A stretch of 64,000 nt of DNA from Eleusine coracana subsp. coracana (lineage: Eukaryota > Streptophyta > Magnoliopsida > Poales > Poaceae). The translations under genes and the position numbers were made by a program. Position 1 is the first letter of the stretch, and every line of letters starts with the position of its first letter. The stretch covers positions 15,635,501-15,699,500 of the forward strand of contig CM064427.1 of assembly GCA_032690845.1 (NCBI GenBank), written 5' to 3'. The notes beneath the pieces were generated by a model. The model was not told where the DNA came from and searched no databases. It saw only the letters and a list, made by a program, of their open reading frames with translations. Positions 1 through 11,179 of this stretch are shown piece by piece.

Positions 1-1
1 A

Positions 2-91
2 AGGGTATATGGGACGTACAATGTCGTGAATGTGCAGGAGGGATGCCTGTGGTTAGCGATGGATGATGTGGAGTTGGATGGCGGCAGATAG
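2..91 (+). CDS. possible 3' end of an unidentified coding exon
   Basis: An open frame enters from the left edge and stops at TAG 89-91, giving 29 residues with a plausible amino-acid mix (it includes YNVVNVQEGCLWLAMDDVEL). I do not recognise the family and 29 codons can be open by chance. If real, it is the end of a plus-strand gene that converges on the hydroxylase gene. Confidence 0.15.
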   Translation, partial: RVYGTYNVVNVQEGCLWLAMDDVELDGGR

Positions 92-1408
92 ACTTACCTC
101 ACGCATGACTACGTTGTTGCTGAGTCGGTGAGATCAATGTTATAATTTATAAATTGTGCAGAAGCAAAGCGATCAAATGTAACCCAAATGTTTTTGCTCA
201 GCCAACATGCATATAATACGGGTGGTTGCTACACCGGAGAACATGTTGTTCGTGGTGTTGAGTGAAGAAGCCAGGTATGGATTTGCATATTTTCTTCTAT
301 ATATGAGTGTCGCCAGAAGTCTGGATAGAACGGGTCGTAGGGCAATAGGGGGCGGATACAAACACCTCATTGCCGTTGACATCCCGATTTTATCAACTTG
401 CCAAGAAATGAAGATCTTTTTTGGCAGCAATTTTTTTTAATCCTGAACCATTTTATATTTTTTGGTACGAATCAAATTTGTTTCCATAACTATTTTAGAG
501 ATAGCAGTAGTCTAGGAATTGGTTTGTATTCACATCATATATTGCCACATGAATTTTCCTTTACAAACACCATGAGATTACCTTTCCATATTGCTTATGA
601 ATTTTCCTTCTACTTTATTCCTAATTTATACACTTATTGGTTGTATCCAATATGGACTCTTCATATAATCTAGACCATCTAATCTTCATAAAAATCAACA
701 GTCTACATCTTCTCTTATTTTAGATTAACGTGATAATTTAATTTCTTGGCTTTGGGAGCAAATTTGGTGACTCCTTTTGACTTTCAAATAAGAAGATAAT
801 AGGTAACAGATAGATAGATATATATATTTGTTGCCCAGGACGGACAATGTCCATGAATTTGTTGCTTAGAGATTGACTACACCGGACGTGGACATGGCAG
901 ATGGGTGTTGTTTTTATCTAAGATCAAAGGCGAGCGGTGATTTCAATTTGGGCAGATCAGCCCTGTGCGCTATCTTCACAAAGCAATGCCAGGGGTTCCG
1001 GTGGTTGACCTTGTCCTTGTCCTAAATGGTTGCGCCGAGGCACGGCAGATCGGTGAGAACGTTGCAATATGCTATTGAACAGTGAACACTCAGATATAAG
1101 GCCGCTACATCATAAAAATAATAAATGTATGGGTGCAAGGTTGGAACCACAGTGGTGAAGTAAGAGCTCTGAGGCACCGAGGTTTACACTTCAACATGTG
1201 CATGTGAATGAGAATGATTAATTACAAAATGGAATTCTGTTCAACGAAAGACGATGTGTCACTCATTCTAAAATTTTCTGTCTCTTTCATGACTAATTAC
1301 AGTACTTACTAGTGGCTCCTATTACAGCTGTAGCCAATTCAATTTAATTGTAGTTGTTTGTTTACTGAAAAAATACTATTGACTTACGTCCTTGAATCAT
1401 ATGATGCA
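92..1408. other. intergenic region 3' of the hydroxylase gene
   Basis: AT-rich sequence with only short, non-conserved open frames. A small TAGA/TA microsatellite lies near 811-823. It presumably contains the 3' UTR and polyadenylation region of the minus-strand gene that ends at 1409. I see no other gene or recognisable repeat. Confidence 0.5.
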
Positions 1409-2341
1409 TTATTTGTTAGATTTTTCACCATTTTCTGCTCTCGAACTCGCAGTATGGGGACGCGCTTGGAGCCCACCTCCAGCTCTCTTCTCGACAACAT
1501 AGGGCATGTGAGTGCCGAACAGCTTGTCCCACGTTATGAAAAAGGGCTGTGAGAAGTTGAACCTATTTCCACGTAGCTGGTGGTGCACATCGTGGTATGC
1601 CGTGTTGTTCCAGAAACAGAGGTGGAAGACGTTCCCAGGCAGCCACAGCCCGCAGTGGTCGTCCACGCCCTTCACAGTGCACAAGGAGAAGAAGAAGATG
1701 GACGCCCTCGGTGACATGCCGGAGATGACAAACGCGAGTGCGCCGCCGAGTGTGTCGAGGAGGAGGCCTTCCACGGGGTGATTGTACTGCGAGCCAAACG
1801 CGTAGGGCACAACTAGACGGTGGTGCCACGAGTGGATGTGCCGGTACAGGAACCGGTTCAGGTGCATGTATCGGTGCCACATGTATTGCCACCCGTCCAA
1901 CACCACCATGGCCAGAGCAAACTGCCATGCCACAGTCAGATATGAGAACAACGAGCCTGCAGCTTGCTCCTCGACAATGGCAGCGGCCTCCGCCGGCGAG
2001 CTGCTTTCTCCGGTTGCCTGCGTATGTTCATCACACAGAACGTTAGAGTCCATCCATGTAAATAAATGGCACTATCCTTTCAAAGGATGCATCCACGGAT
2101 GCATGAAGGAATCACGTACCGTGAACACGACCGCACCAACGGCGGCCTGCACCAGCTGCTGCAGAAGCACGCCCTTGATGACGTCGCGCTTGGACACAAG
2201 GTTCTTGCTGTCCTCCTCACTCCTCGAGTGCAGCCTGTACTTGTCCATGGAGTGGCCAAGTGCCATGTACATGGCCGAGTACACCCAGTACACGACGATT
2301 GGCACGAAGATGGCCAGCATTTCATCTGAGAAGATCCCCAT
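1409..2341 (-). CDS. SBH: sphingoid-base C4-hydroxylase (sphinganine C4-monooxygenase), two exons
   Basis: This is an ER-membrane di-iron hydroxylase of the fatty acid hydroxylase superfamily. It adds the C4 hydroxyl to dihydrosphingosine to make phytosphingosine for plant ceramides. Exon 1 is 2341-2120 (74 codons) and exon 2 is 2017-1409 (202 codons plus stop), giving 276 residues against about 260 in Arabidopsis SBH1. The N-terminus MGIFSDEMLAIFVPIVVYW is a hydrophobic membrane segment. The iron-binding histidine boxes are intact: HRYMH at 122-126, HSWHH at 136-140, a histidine in VDDHCG near 195, and YHDVHHQ at 215-221. NHPVEGLLLDT and GLWLPGN are also typical of the family. The start is the first ATG and matches the family's N-terminal length. 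The acidic, Ala/Glu-rich stretch just after the exon junction (about 78-94) and the C-terminal tail are the variable parts. It is the only intact host gene in the window. Confidence 0.93.
2018..2119 (-). other. phase-0 intron of the hydroxylase gene
   Basis: Reading the minus strand, the donor is ACG/GTACGT and the acceptor is ATACGCAG/GCAACC. Removing these 102 bases joins codon 74 to GCA in frame and rebuilds the family's FT(V)TG region. Without splicing the first exon runs into unrelated residues. Confidence 0.85.
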
Positions 2342-2650
2342 TTTTCTTCGATGTGGCTGCTACAACGGACTTGCTGCTACCGGAAAGCAATAACCTTACT
2401 AGCAAGCTATCTTATCACTAATAACCGTGGTTGGCAACTAATAATACCGCAGTATTGATTATATAGAGATATGGTTAGTGTTCTCGGTACGTGTAGTTTA
2501 CGACGCTTGGTTGGAATATTCGTGTTTCTCTTTGTTGAAAATAGAGATATGGTCCATTTCAGTAGCGCTGTAAGAAACCCACCACTAATCTTCAACGTCC
2601 CTTCATTGTTGAAAATAGTTATTATAGTAGTGTAGGTGCAATATACTAAA
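2342..2650. other. upstream region of the hydroxylase gene
   Basis: Contains the presumed promoter and 5' UTR of the minus-strand hydroxylase. I see no convincing TATA box at a normal distance and no other coding signal. Confidence 0.4.
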
Positions 2651-2888
2651 TACATGACCCCTCCGTTTTCTCTTTGTGGTCGTTGATTTTTTGAATTATA
2701 TTTGACCATTGGTCTGATTTAAAATATTAGCTTATATATGTAAAACTATAACTTATGTTCTAATTTTATTTAGTAACAAAATAATCATAATAAAATATAT
2801 GATAATTTATAATTTTTTAAATAAGATGAATAGTCAAACGTAACTTAAAAGGTCAGTGGTGACAATAATTTAAAAACATAGGAAGTAA
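2651..2888. mobile_element. degraded Stowaway-like (Tc1/Mariner) MITE
   Basis: The left end reads CCCCTCCGTTTTC and the right end ATAGGAAGTA, a decayed form of the CTCCCTCCGTTT terminal inverted repeat of grass Stowaway MITEs. The interior is AT-rich with no ORF and contains a subterminal AGTCAAACG-type motif common in these elements. The TA target duplication is not clean, so the edges are approximate. Confidence 0.55.
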
Positions 2889-4225
2889 CTATTTTAAATT
2901 TACCAAATAAATAATGTTGCATTAATCTACAAAAGCCTTTTGTCGCAAAATAAATGTCATTTCAACACGTCTGCATCCAGTTATCCGAGACAGTAGTACT
3001 TAACTTCTAATTGATAATATTATACTGGTAGATTTGTTAACAAGTAATTAGTTATACTGAATATAATTGGGTATTATGTACACATATATATCACATACAA
3101 AATGTTAGTAGTCGAAGTCCATTGGGACCTTGGCGAATTAAAAACGGGTGAACATATACTCATGTTAAGATATTAGCACATGAATACATATGAAAAGATG
3201 CATTCTTGAATGTGTTAATCATTTTTTATCAATTGCTTCCAAAATGCTGGTTAGACGTACGCTGCCCCATAGCATGGGCCATAGATACCTGAAGAAAATA
3301 GCCGCCCGCATATATAAAAACTCTGAAACAAGTGGAACAAGTCAAAGTCTCTGGCCATTAGAATCAAAATTACCTGCGCACAATTTATGTTTTCCTGTCG
3401 ATTGAAATAGTTTTTCTTCATGACTGGTTGACAAACCACTACCGCATTAAAACCACACTTTTTTTGAGATATAGAAAAAACCATACTTTTTCTGGTTTTA
3501 CCTAACAAAAGAGCAGTAGAATCTAAAATAAATCTGGCAGAAACAGTGGTTGCAGGTGGCTTATGCCAGATTAATTTTACATTCTACTGTTTTTTTTATT
3601 CGTTGAACATTGTTGGTGCTTACGCTACAAAAAATCTTATGATAGGTGGCGATTTATTTCTATCAGAAATACTGAAAATTATGACACAGTACATAATTTG
3701 GGACAATTCGGTGATGAAAACTAAATTGTCTCCTATCATGCGTAACAAAACATGTTTTATGTTGAATGGCTTTGCATGGCTCTTCCAGAACCTTGAGGTT
3801 TGGCTTTGCATGGCTCTTCTTGCTTGGTCACAAATTATGTACTGTTACAATTTGATTGGGTCACATGGCCCTTTCTTGCTTGAAGTATTACAACATTTGG
3901 GTCTTGCTCAAGTTTCGAGGGAAATAATCTGTGGCCTTCTTTCTTCATCGACCACGTAGGTGCTTATGAATGGCATACCCGGAGAGAGGATCTCTCATCA
4001 ACGGTGACTGCGGCAAGATCCCTTGTCACCCATGCACTTTATCTTGGTCCATGATATTCTAAGCCATACGGTTTCTAATAAGCCTGCTAAGTTGGAGTTA
4101 CTACAACTTCTCTTCGTGCACTCTAACATCACGTTTCCCTCGGGTATTCATAGTAATTCCAAAGCGAAGAGCAAAATGCTGAACCATCTAAGAAGCACTT
4201 CACCACTACACTAGGGTCTCTGATA
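2889..4225. other. AT-rich intergenic DNA with a hairpin
   Basis: There is no recognisable gene. An open frame at 3546-3959 (137 residues) has no features I recognise and starts inside a hairpin arm, so I do not call it a gene. The hairpin at 3512-3592 is listed separately. Confidence 0.4.
3512..3592. repeat. inverted repeat with 28-bp arms
   Basis: The arm at 3512-3539 (ending AAATCTGGCA) pairs with 3564-3592 (starting TGCCAGATTA) at roughly 85% identity across a loop of about 24 bases. It could be the end of a MITE or foldback element, or a chance small-RNA-like hairpin. No target duplication was identified. Confidence 0.5.
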
Positions 4226-4612
4226 GAGCAGTTTTACTATGCATATTACCTCTAGTAATTATTGGTAGTAATGCAGTAATTACTAGTGGTAATACAGTAA
4301 TTATTAGTGCTAGATTAGTAATTAGTACTAGCTGTAATTAGAAGCAGTAATAGTTTTACTAGGACATTATTGGAAAGATAAAAATGGTCAACTTGTAATT
4401 TATTTTGTTAATTAGGCCTAAGTGTCTTTTTTGCTTTCTACTCTAACAAAGCTGAATTTCGGATCAATGGGTGGGTTCAGAATGCTTAGAAATGACCTCT
4501 TTACCCTGATGATAATGCGAGTAAATAAATAAATATGTGAATAAATTATATTATTATCCCTAAGCATTACCATCAATGATTACTGGTGGTAATATGCATA
4601 GTAAAACTGCTC
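4226..4612. mobile_element. MITE with long terminal inverted repeats
   Basis: Positions 4226-4250 are a perfect inverted copy of 4588-4612 (25 of 25 bases, beginning GAGCAGTTTTACTATGC). The similarity continues inward with mismatches for roughly another 25 bases, and may reach outward to CTAG at 4211 and 4624. The interior is AT-rich and non-coding, with repeated TAGTAATTA-like units. I cannot assign the superfamily because no clear target duplication is visible. Confidence 0.75.
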
Positions 4613-4639
4613 CTCGGATCCTAGCTTAGAGCACTCACC

Positions 4640-4960
4640 GTATGAGTTATAACTGAGTATTTGCAACTCTGGGATCTTATTGAGGATATTGCCCTACAAC
4701 CGGAAGTGGAGACTCTCCTCGACTGGACAATACTCAGCATATGAGGCATTGTTCTTAGGTGGTACAACTTTTGGACCGTGGGAAAGGATTTGGGAGACTT
4801 GGGCACCGCCAAAATATCCCTTTTTCACTTGGTTAGTGGCCCCTAAATGGTGTTGGACTGCCAATAGGCTAGCACGGCAGGGGCTCCCTCACGCAGAGCA
4901 TTGTCCTTTGTGTGACCAGGAAGAAGATGATAAAGGCATGGCGATGGTATCTATGATTTG
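4640..4960 (+). pseudogene. LINE fragment: zinc-binding domain of a non-LTR reverse transcriptase
   Basis: Translation of 4680-4960 gives the pattern of the RVT zinc-binding domain found after plant LINE reverse transcriptases: W(R)LSSTGQYSAYEALF, then W..IWETWAPPKYPFFTWL, then RQGLPHAEHCPLCDQ. A frameshift near 4680-4700 separates it from an upstream piece (LWDLIEDIALQPEV-like). Nothing of the RT core or endonuclease is present, so this is a short dead fragment. It abuts repeat R1. Confidence 0.7.
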
Positions 4961-5592
4961 TTCCAATCTTTCATAGTACAACAAGTAGTAGCAAGTATAG
5001 AAACCTTTATTTGTTGTTATCTCTGCAACTAGTAGATAGCACAATAGTCCCACAATGAATTATCCAGCAATGATAATAAAGCAAACACCACAAACTGATA
5101 ATTCACTAGCAATCACAAACTAGCAATAATATAGAACATGATAGATAATAATCGGCTTATAAGAACTTGATGTAGACGCAAACCAACAGTAGATAAATTC
5201 TCCATATCGTAACTTAGACAACCACGATTTGGAGATGGCACACCACAAGTTCCAACACGCACCCAAGAGAATAATCACTTGATCACGCACTTCAATAACC
5301 GATAGAGATTGGCAGCAGCAATCGGAAGAGGAGAGCAACACCTCTAGAGTTCCTAGTAATACACCATGACCAAACACAGAATAGCATGGCGTCCTTACAT
5401 ACAAGGGCGACGGACCTAGGCTATATGGCATGCAGGCTAGCCAAAACACCCAGTCCGACTAGAACACAATCAAACACTAACTCAGACTCGACATAACTCG
5501 ACTTTGTTTTGATGCTTGCGGCTTGTAGGAAATTAATTTATGCATGGGGCTGGATATTATGGAAAGGTTATCAAACTATATTTCCCATGTGT
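4936..5592. repeat. dispersed repeat R1 (first part)
   Basis: This stretch matches 33707-34330 over most of its length, sharing blocks such as GTAGTAGCAAGTATAGAAAC and CCAGCAATGATAAT in the same order and strand. R1 resumes at 9647 after element F. There is no coding signature. The repeat class is unknown. Confidence 0.6.
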
Positions 5593-5597
5593 ATTTA

Positions 5598-5850
5598 TGT
5601 AACACCCAGTGTGTCAAAACAGATGTTGAATACACTAGGCATTACCGTAGAACCAACTATGAACCCACACAAAAAGTTTGGAGTTATTTAAACCTCATTT
5701 GAATGAAATTTAATTAAATTTAAACAACATTTGAACTATAAGTCAAAACTTTTCAACACAACTTGTGCCACCAAAAATATATGCTGTAGGGAGTAATGAA
5801 ACAAAATTTTGGGAAAAATTTCAGATTTTTATTCCAAGTTTAGGTCCATG
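5598..5850 (+). repeat. remnant of element F 5' LTR
   Basis: Matches the first 253 bases of the LTR at 6274 with only scattered differences, then breaks abruptly after GGTCCATG. It marks the deletion junction. Confidence 0.85.
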
Positions 5851-5893
5851 ATAAATTAACCCATATTCGATCACTGCCACATGTGGACTCGTA

Positions 5894-6205
5894 GCTGACA
5901 AGCTCCAACTGCCAATTAAACCAGTTGATGTACATAACCCATTCCACGCGCGCCAACTCAAGAAATGCCTGAAGCCACTCATTGACATCTCCTTCGAGGA
6001 TACAGAACAACTGCACCCTTGCTTGACTTACGCCAAACACCAAATGAAAGTGGTTAATGAAGAGGAGAGAGTTACTGTTAAAGACCACCAGGTTCTTCAA
6101 GGCTCAATGGAGCAACCTGACCAAGGAGGAAGCCACTTGGCAATTAAAGAAATTTCTACAAAACCAGTATACAGATTGCTAGACCAAACTCTAGGTAAAC
6201 TATAG
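5894..6205 (+). pseudogene. integrase C-terminal fragment of element F
   Basis: The frame reads CGLVADKLQLP then VHNPFHARQLKKCL, the conserved end of chromovirus integrases (usually VHPVFHVSQLKK). About 80 residues follow to a stop at 6205, where a chromodomain-like tail is expected; that tail is too decayed to confirm. The catalytic core is absent, so the fragment has no activity. Confidence 0.7.
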
Positions 6206-6261
6206 GAAAGGCAATGCCTAACTTGTTCACCCCTACTTAAATCTCGGGACGAGATTTCTTT

Positions 6262-6273
6262 AAGGGGGAGGGC
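6262..6273 (+). other. polypurine tract of element F
   Basis: AAGGGGGAGGGC lies directly before the LTR start TGTAACACCC at 6274 and primes plus-strand synthesis. The preceding GGGACGAGATTTCTTT is typical of this Gypsy group. Confidence 0.7.
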
Positions 6274-9200
6274 TGTAACACCCAGAGTGTCAAAACAGAT
6301 GTTGAAGACACTAGGCATTACCGTAGAACCAACTATGAACCCACACAAAAAGTTTAGAGTTATTTGAGCCTCATTTGAATGAAATTTAATTAAATTTAAA
6401 CAACATTTGAACTATAAGTCAAAACGTTTCAACATAACTCTTGCCACCAAAAATATATGCTGTAGGGAGTAATGAAACAAAATTTTGGGAAACATTTCAG
6501 ATTTTTATTCCAAGTTTAGGTCCATGAAATAAAGGTCTAACGGCTTGAAAACAACACCTCTTTGAGAAATTCCTATTCAAATTTGAATGACAACTGTTGA
6601 ATGTCAGCATTTTTAAAACTTAGAGCGCGTCATTGTGGACACAACCATATTTTTGTTTTTCTCAACGGAGCTCTGGATTAATACATATGCTAATAAACAT
6701 AAACCTCCTTTTTGAAAATTTAAGAAAAAGAAAAATTATCGTGGGTCCCACCCGTCAGCTACTTAGACCACCATCTTCTTCGCTGGTTGGCCGCCGCGGG
6801 TGGCATGGCGCTGCGTGGTGGACGCCTGGTCGCCGCTCGCTCTCCCTGACCAAAAACCGGGCCTCCAAACCCGCGGAGTCGCGCTCCAGTTTCGCCTCTG
6901 CCCCCATTCGCTCTCTCTCTCTCTCTCTCTCTCTCTCGTTCTCTCCTTTCTCTCGACAGAGCTGAGGTCCTCAGCTGCTGGGCTGAACGGCAGATCCGGC
7001 CCAAAAAGCCGAAAATAACTTTTCATTTAGTTTTCCATTTCTGAACAAATGTGTGTAAATTGTAAAATGCCTGGAAAAGTAATTACCATGAATTTTGAGG
7101 CAAAATAAATTATAATAGACTCCTCTGTACATGCACTATTGTAGAAAAATGCTAAGCTTCTATGCATGTTAATATAATTGTCAGATCTAAAATTAAATGG
7201 AAAACACAAATAAATCCATATCTTGGTTTATTGAATTGATTAATTCCTGGCCTTCGTCCTGTGGTCACTATTTGTCACCCCTGAGGTCCATGAAAAATCT
7301 CATATTTTAATCTCCATTATTTTGGCCTGTAGGAATTATTGAGCTTTGGCACTAAATTAATTATTTAAAATAATTCCCTCTATGCATGTCAATGAAACTT
7401 GGCACATAAATCACTACTGACACCTTCTCTCTATAGTAAATTGCTCCTAGGCATGTTACTTAACTATAGTCACCTAACTTAGGTTTAGTTGACATGCAAG
7501 TTTTTCATATTGGTCAACATGCTCAACACACTACGTAAATTACTAGATCATATAACTTTGTTTAACCACTGACCATGCCCATATACCCTTGCCTTGCTCA
7601 AATCGGCACAGGCACAACATAGTAACAAAATAAAGTCAAGAAAGGATATATGCAAAATAAATTAAGATAAACTATCAAAAATCATCCCTGGTGCACTCTA
7701 CTTATAGCAGATTGCACATGCTCACTGGTCTTTCGCTTAGATTTAATATTTTAATTAATCATATAATTGTACTATAAAGCTTTATATCATATATATCTAT
7801 TTCTTATTTAGCAACCTCCTTAATGCATTGGAAACAGTATTCCGACCATTACCTACTGCCCTTGTGCCTCACACATTTTATAGCGATCGGCACATCCTGA
7901 ACCTTTGTACTCAATTACTGTGTTTATTCACTGGAGTCCATGAAGGAAATACACTAAACGCACTCACCCTATGCCTCCACTAAGTACGTTACACTGCTGA
8001 ACTAATCAACACACCTCGCTCACTTCCACATGAAATAGTGTATATTAACGTATTTATTGAGGAAGTGTCGTGAATCTTCTCTCATAAGCATCATCTTTTA
8101 CATCATATAGATCACGTAGTGAACCACGTGGAAACGGGACCGGAGCAGGAGCCAGAAGGAGCGGGAGGTGTCGCAGCTGACCAAGAGCGCAGAACCCAGG
8201 CAAGCCCCGGTGCATTATCCCCGTTTTAAATTTTTACTCTATCACTAGCTAGTGATGTAGGCTTGACTGTGCATTAAGTGATAGGAGTTGGTTGAAACCC
8301 TAGCGTGCACTAGGTCCCTCCTTCCTGATACTTAGCCTTAGGTCGGTAGTCGCTCTACTCATCGAGTGGTATGGAGACCACTCGTAGACAAGAAGTATTA
8401 TCACTAGGGATTGATGTCGGATGAAAGACAGTGCGGATGGAATCACAATGAAGACCGGACGGTCAACTAGGTGGAAAGGGAAGGACAACTTGTCTTCAAG
8501 GAGGTAGCCCCGTCCGAGTCACTTAAGGCTACGCCTCGTGTCCGGTCCTATGGGGTCAAGTTTGAACGTACTATTTGCATGCAGGAGTTATGGGCCCAGT
8601 AAACCGACGTAGCTACGACTACTGCCTGGTCGGAAGATAGCCTTCTCCCTTCTTTGGTGGAACTGGGGCTGAGAGGAGGGAGCAATCCACCCACGGATGG
8701 CGGCACGAGGCGCATCGCGTTGGGGGACCCTTCTCGGGGGAGTCTGGACCCAGAAGACCCTGCGGTACCGTAAGCGAAAGGTTGCTCCATGCGGCTTCTA
8801 GGAAGCGCGTATGGGTCGTGCAAGCAGGTTTCTCCTGCAGGATGTAAATCGATTCGAGTTGCTGCCCCTAACAGTAACGAGTACCACTTGATCGCTGGTC
8901 CGGAACAGTGTCGGAAGCCATTAAGATGATAAGTGGGTTTAATACTGCTGTTTGGAATTATTAAGATTGTACTGCAACCATGATTGTTATAGCTTCAGTG
9001 CAAACTAAATTTATTATTCCGCATGACAACTTAACTTGATGCTAAAACTTGAAAAATAAAGATCCACTCCTAGGCTGGCTTTCTGGCAACATAAACCGTA
9101 TCCCTAGCCTTTGCATGTCTAGGTGTCCGCTGTAGTTGGCCATTTTGATGGGTCAGTCTTGCTGATTAAATTAGTTACTCAGGACGTAGCTCTATGTGGT

Positions 9201-9646
9201 CTTCAGATGACTAGGGCGGAGACTGCCACTGCGGTGGAAGATTCCACTGGGAGGGCCAGCGCCCCGACTGCTAGAACATTGAGTGGGAGCTGTGCACAAA
9301 TGAAGACGAGGAGTAGTTCCTTGCTTGCCGGTACGGTGCTTGGGCAAGGCACCTATTATGGCTGGGTTATTCCCTATGTGCCGTCGTGAGAGGGCGATTG
9401 TATCTTATCTATTTTCGTCAAACTAGTCGAATCGTTGTTGAACAATTCGCTTCTGCAATTTACTTTGATAAGACTCTGGTTTGTAATATAACTTCGGATT
9501 TATGTAAAACTTTGTTCCCCACCTATGCTCTTGTTGCAATTATTTGTTCCTGTCATGTGTTATACTATTGCGCGTCACAGCGCGTGTCGCCACCCGAGGA
9601 AGATCCTGGAACGGAGCCGCCTTCGTGGTAAGACGGTTCTGTGACA
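6274..9646 (+). repeat. 3' LTR of element F
   Basis: Begins TGTAACACCC and ends TGTGACA, followed directly by the ATTTA duplication. Its 3,373 bp are unusually long but normal for some grass chromovirus LTRs. It contains a CT microsatellite. Several short open frames inside it (for example near 8548-8823 and 9123-9389) have no recognisable domain and are treated as chance. Confidence 0.85.
6911..6937. repeat. (CT)n microsatellite
   Basis: Thirteen uninterrupted CT dinucleotides inside the element F LTR. They create low-complexity open frames on both strands that are not genes. Confidence 0.95.
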
Positions 9647-9750
9647 ATTTACTCGACCCAATCCGACTCTGTATGACCAACTTATGGTATTTTTATTTCT
9701 CACATGTCTGGCTGAACCTGAATTGAGTCTGAACTGCTTTGGACTTTCTA
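9647..9750. repeat. repeat R1 (second part)
   Basis: After the target duplication the sequence resumes the alignment with R2 at 34334-34443: TATGGTATTTTTA, then TGTCTG, then GTCTGAACTGCTTTG. R1 continues past TATATCTT, the exact point where R2 is cut by element D. Confidence 0.55.
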
Positions 9751-10182
9751 TATCTTGTGATTTCGTGATTGGTTCACTTGTGGTCATGTAGATCCTGATA
9801 AGAAGTTATTTCGCACCGTTGTAAAGCCATGAATCATATCAATACAGTCTCTAGATTCCACAAATGCTACCAACATTGACCCAACCTTAACTGATGACTT
9901 TGTTTCTCTATTCTTTTCCTTCTTTGTATTTCATCAATCACAACATTTGAGAAAGATCCAACCAGAATGTTGGAATGTGTCAAAACATCATGTTTTGAAG
10001 TACGTGTGTAATAATGTTTGTTTTTATAATACGTAGTAGTAATGACTCGATGAGCCATGGACTCATCATCATCCCTTCCTTGCATCAAAGTCGTCCTTGC
10101 CTCTGACATAATTTGACGAGCTCCTTTCTTGTACAGATCAACGCCAACAGCGTTGTTTAGACAATGCTTTGCATCCTTATTG
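9751..10182 (-). pseudogene. host sequence on the left of element B, continuing the fragment at 32061
   Basis: An open minus frame runs from 10182 to about 9867. With element B and one ATTTT copy removed, it continues the frame of the Gypsy-like fragment at 32321-32061 exactly (..DDGK then INKD..). This left part has no domain I recognise, so only its continuity is supported. Confidence 0.4.
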
Positions 10183-10187
10183 ATTTT

Positions 10188-11179
10188 TTTAAGGACCGAA
10201 GGCGTACCAAGAGGAGGCGTGAATCGGTAAGCCGACCACGATTGCGAATACTTCAATTTCACACCTCTAAATCCTAGCAATCGTTCCAACCTAGCAATTC
10301 TAGTAGGCCAAGACGCTACACATGCTAGTGTTCATGATGAGTGCAAAAGCGGAAGCTAAACACACTAGCCTATGCATGCCATAATTCAACCTATTTACTC
10401 CTTGACCAGACCATCCGGTCTTCACAGGATGGCTCCTTCAGAGCCGTTGGCTCTCTGCCCTGGCTGATTTCTGCACTGACCGGACCGTCCGGTCTCTCCA
10501 TCTCTGACGATCCTAGAGAGCACCCAAAACTGCACCTCTTTGTCCCAGCTCCCATCCATACAGACCGAACCATCCGGTCTATAGACCGTACTGTCCGGTC
10601 TCTATGGGTCTTCGCGCTAACAGAATCCTCGCAGTCCACTCTCTGTTCCTCTGATGGTTGTACAGTCTGGTCTCTGCAGACCTTGTATCTGGTCACTCTG
10701 TCCAGAAGTTGAAACTTCTTGTCCTCGCTTGACTTTGTTTCCCGACTTCTTCTAACAACTCCTTTGCTTGTCCACTGTCACCTAGTGCATGTGATTTCTC
10801 TAAGCATCCACACACATCACTGACTAGCATGACCTAAAGAGACATGACCTAGACCCCTTTGATAGTCCTATTTTTCCTATGGACTCAAAGCCCTAACAAC
10901 TAGACAAGTGTTCCAAACACTTGCTCCATAGCTTGTCCTTAGCCTTGATCCATCTCCATCAACCCTTGGACTCCATCAAGCTCATCAAGCTCCATGCTTG
11001 TGGTCATTGTCATCAATTGCCAAGGCAACCATCATCAGTAAGATTTATAGTACAGTTTAGAGATGATTCCTGCATAGACAATACTTGTGTAGATATTAGC
11101 CCACAATTTCATAGTTGTCATTAATCACCAAAACATCCAAACCTCAGGGATCCAATCATCAATGGTCATAAAGCTTACA
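10188..11179 (-). repeat. 3' LTR of element B, internally deleted
   Basis: 992 bp against 1,677 bp for the other LTR. It starts TTTAAGGACC, a mutated TGTACGGATC, and ends TTACA. Relative to 30379-32055 it lacks about 664 bp (30588-31251 of the partner), which removes the TATA region, and one 21-bp palindrome unit. The two losses account for the whole length difference. Confidence 0.88.
10400..10690. repeat. palindrome clusters in the B 3' LTR
   Basis: Copies of the GACCGGACNGTCCGGTC core occur near 10402, 10478, 10562, 10583 and 10660, with varying decay. The 10562 and 10583 copies form a pair exactly 21 bp apart. In the partner LTR the 10478 copy is a 21-bp pair rather than a single unit. 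Confidence 0.85.

Larger units (their letters stand above)
5593..9651 (+). mobile_element. element F: internally deleted Ty3/gypsy chromovirus
   Basis: Both ends are flanked by ATTTA (5593-5597 and 9647-9651), the target duplication. The element starts TGTAACACCC and ends GTTCTGTGACA. It keeps only the first 253 bases of the 5' LTR, the integrase C-terminal tail, the polypurine tract and a complete 3' LTR of 3,373 bp. One deletion removed the rest of the 5' LTR, the primer binding site, gag and nearly all of pol. The size and sequence style fit the Tekay/Del-like group with long LTRs; this lineage call is an inference. Confidence 0.85.

Noticed and set aside
3546..3959. 137-residue plus-strand open frame
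   Set aside because: Starts inside a hairpin arm, has no recognisable domain, and lies in an AT-rich region; likely chance.
4201..4210. CACTACA as the end of a CACTA transposon
   Set aside because: No matching TGTAGTG end or subterminal repeats nearby; it is more likely flanking sequence of the MITE.
6759..7026. Arg/Glu- and Ser/Leu-rich open frames around 6633-7026
   Set aside because: Created by the (CT)n microsatellite inside the element F LTR.
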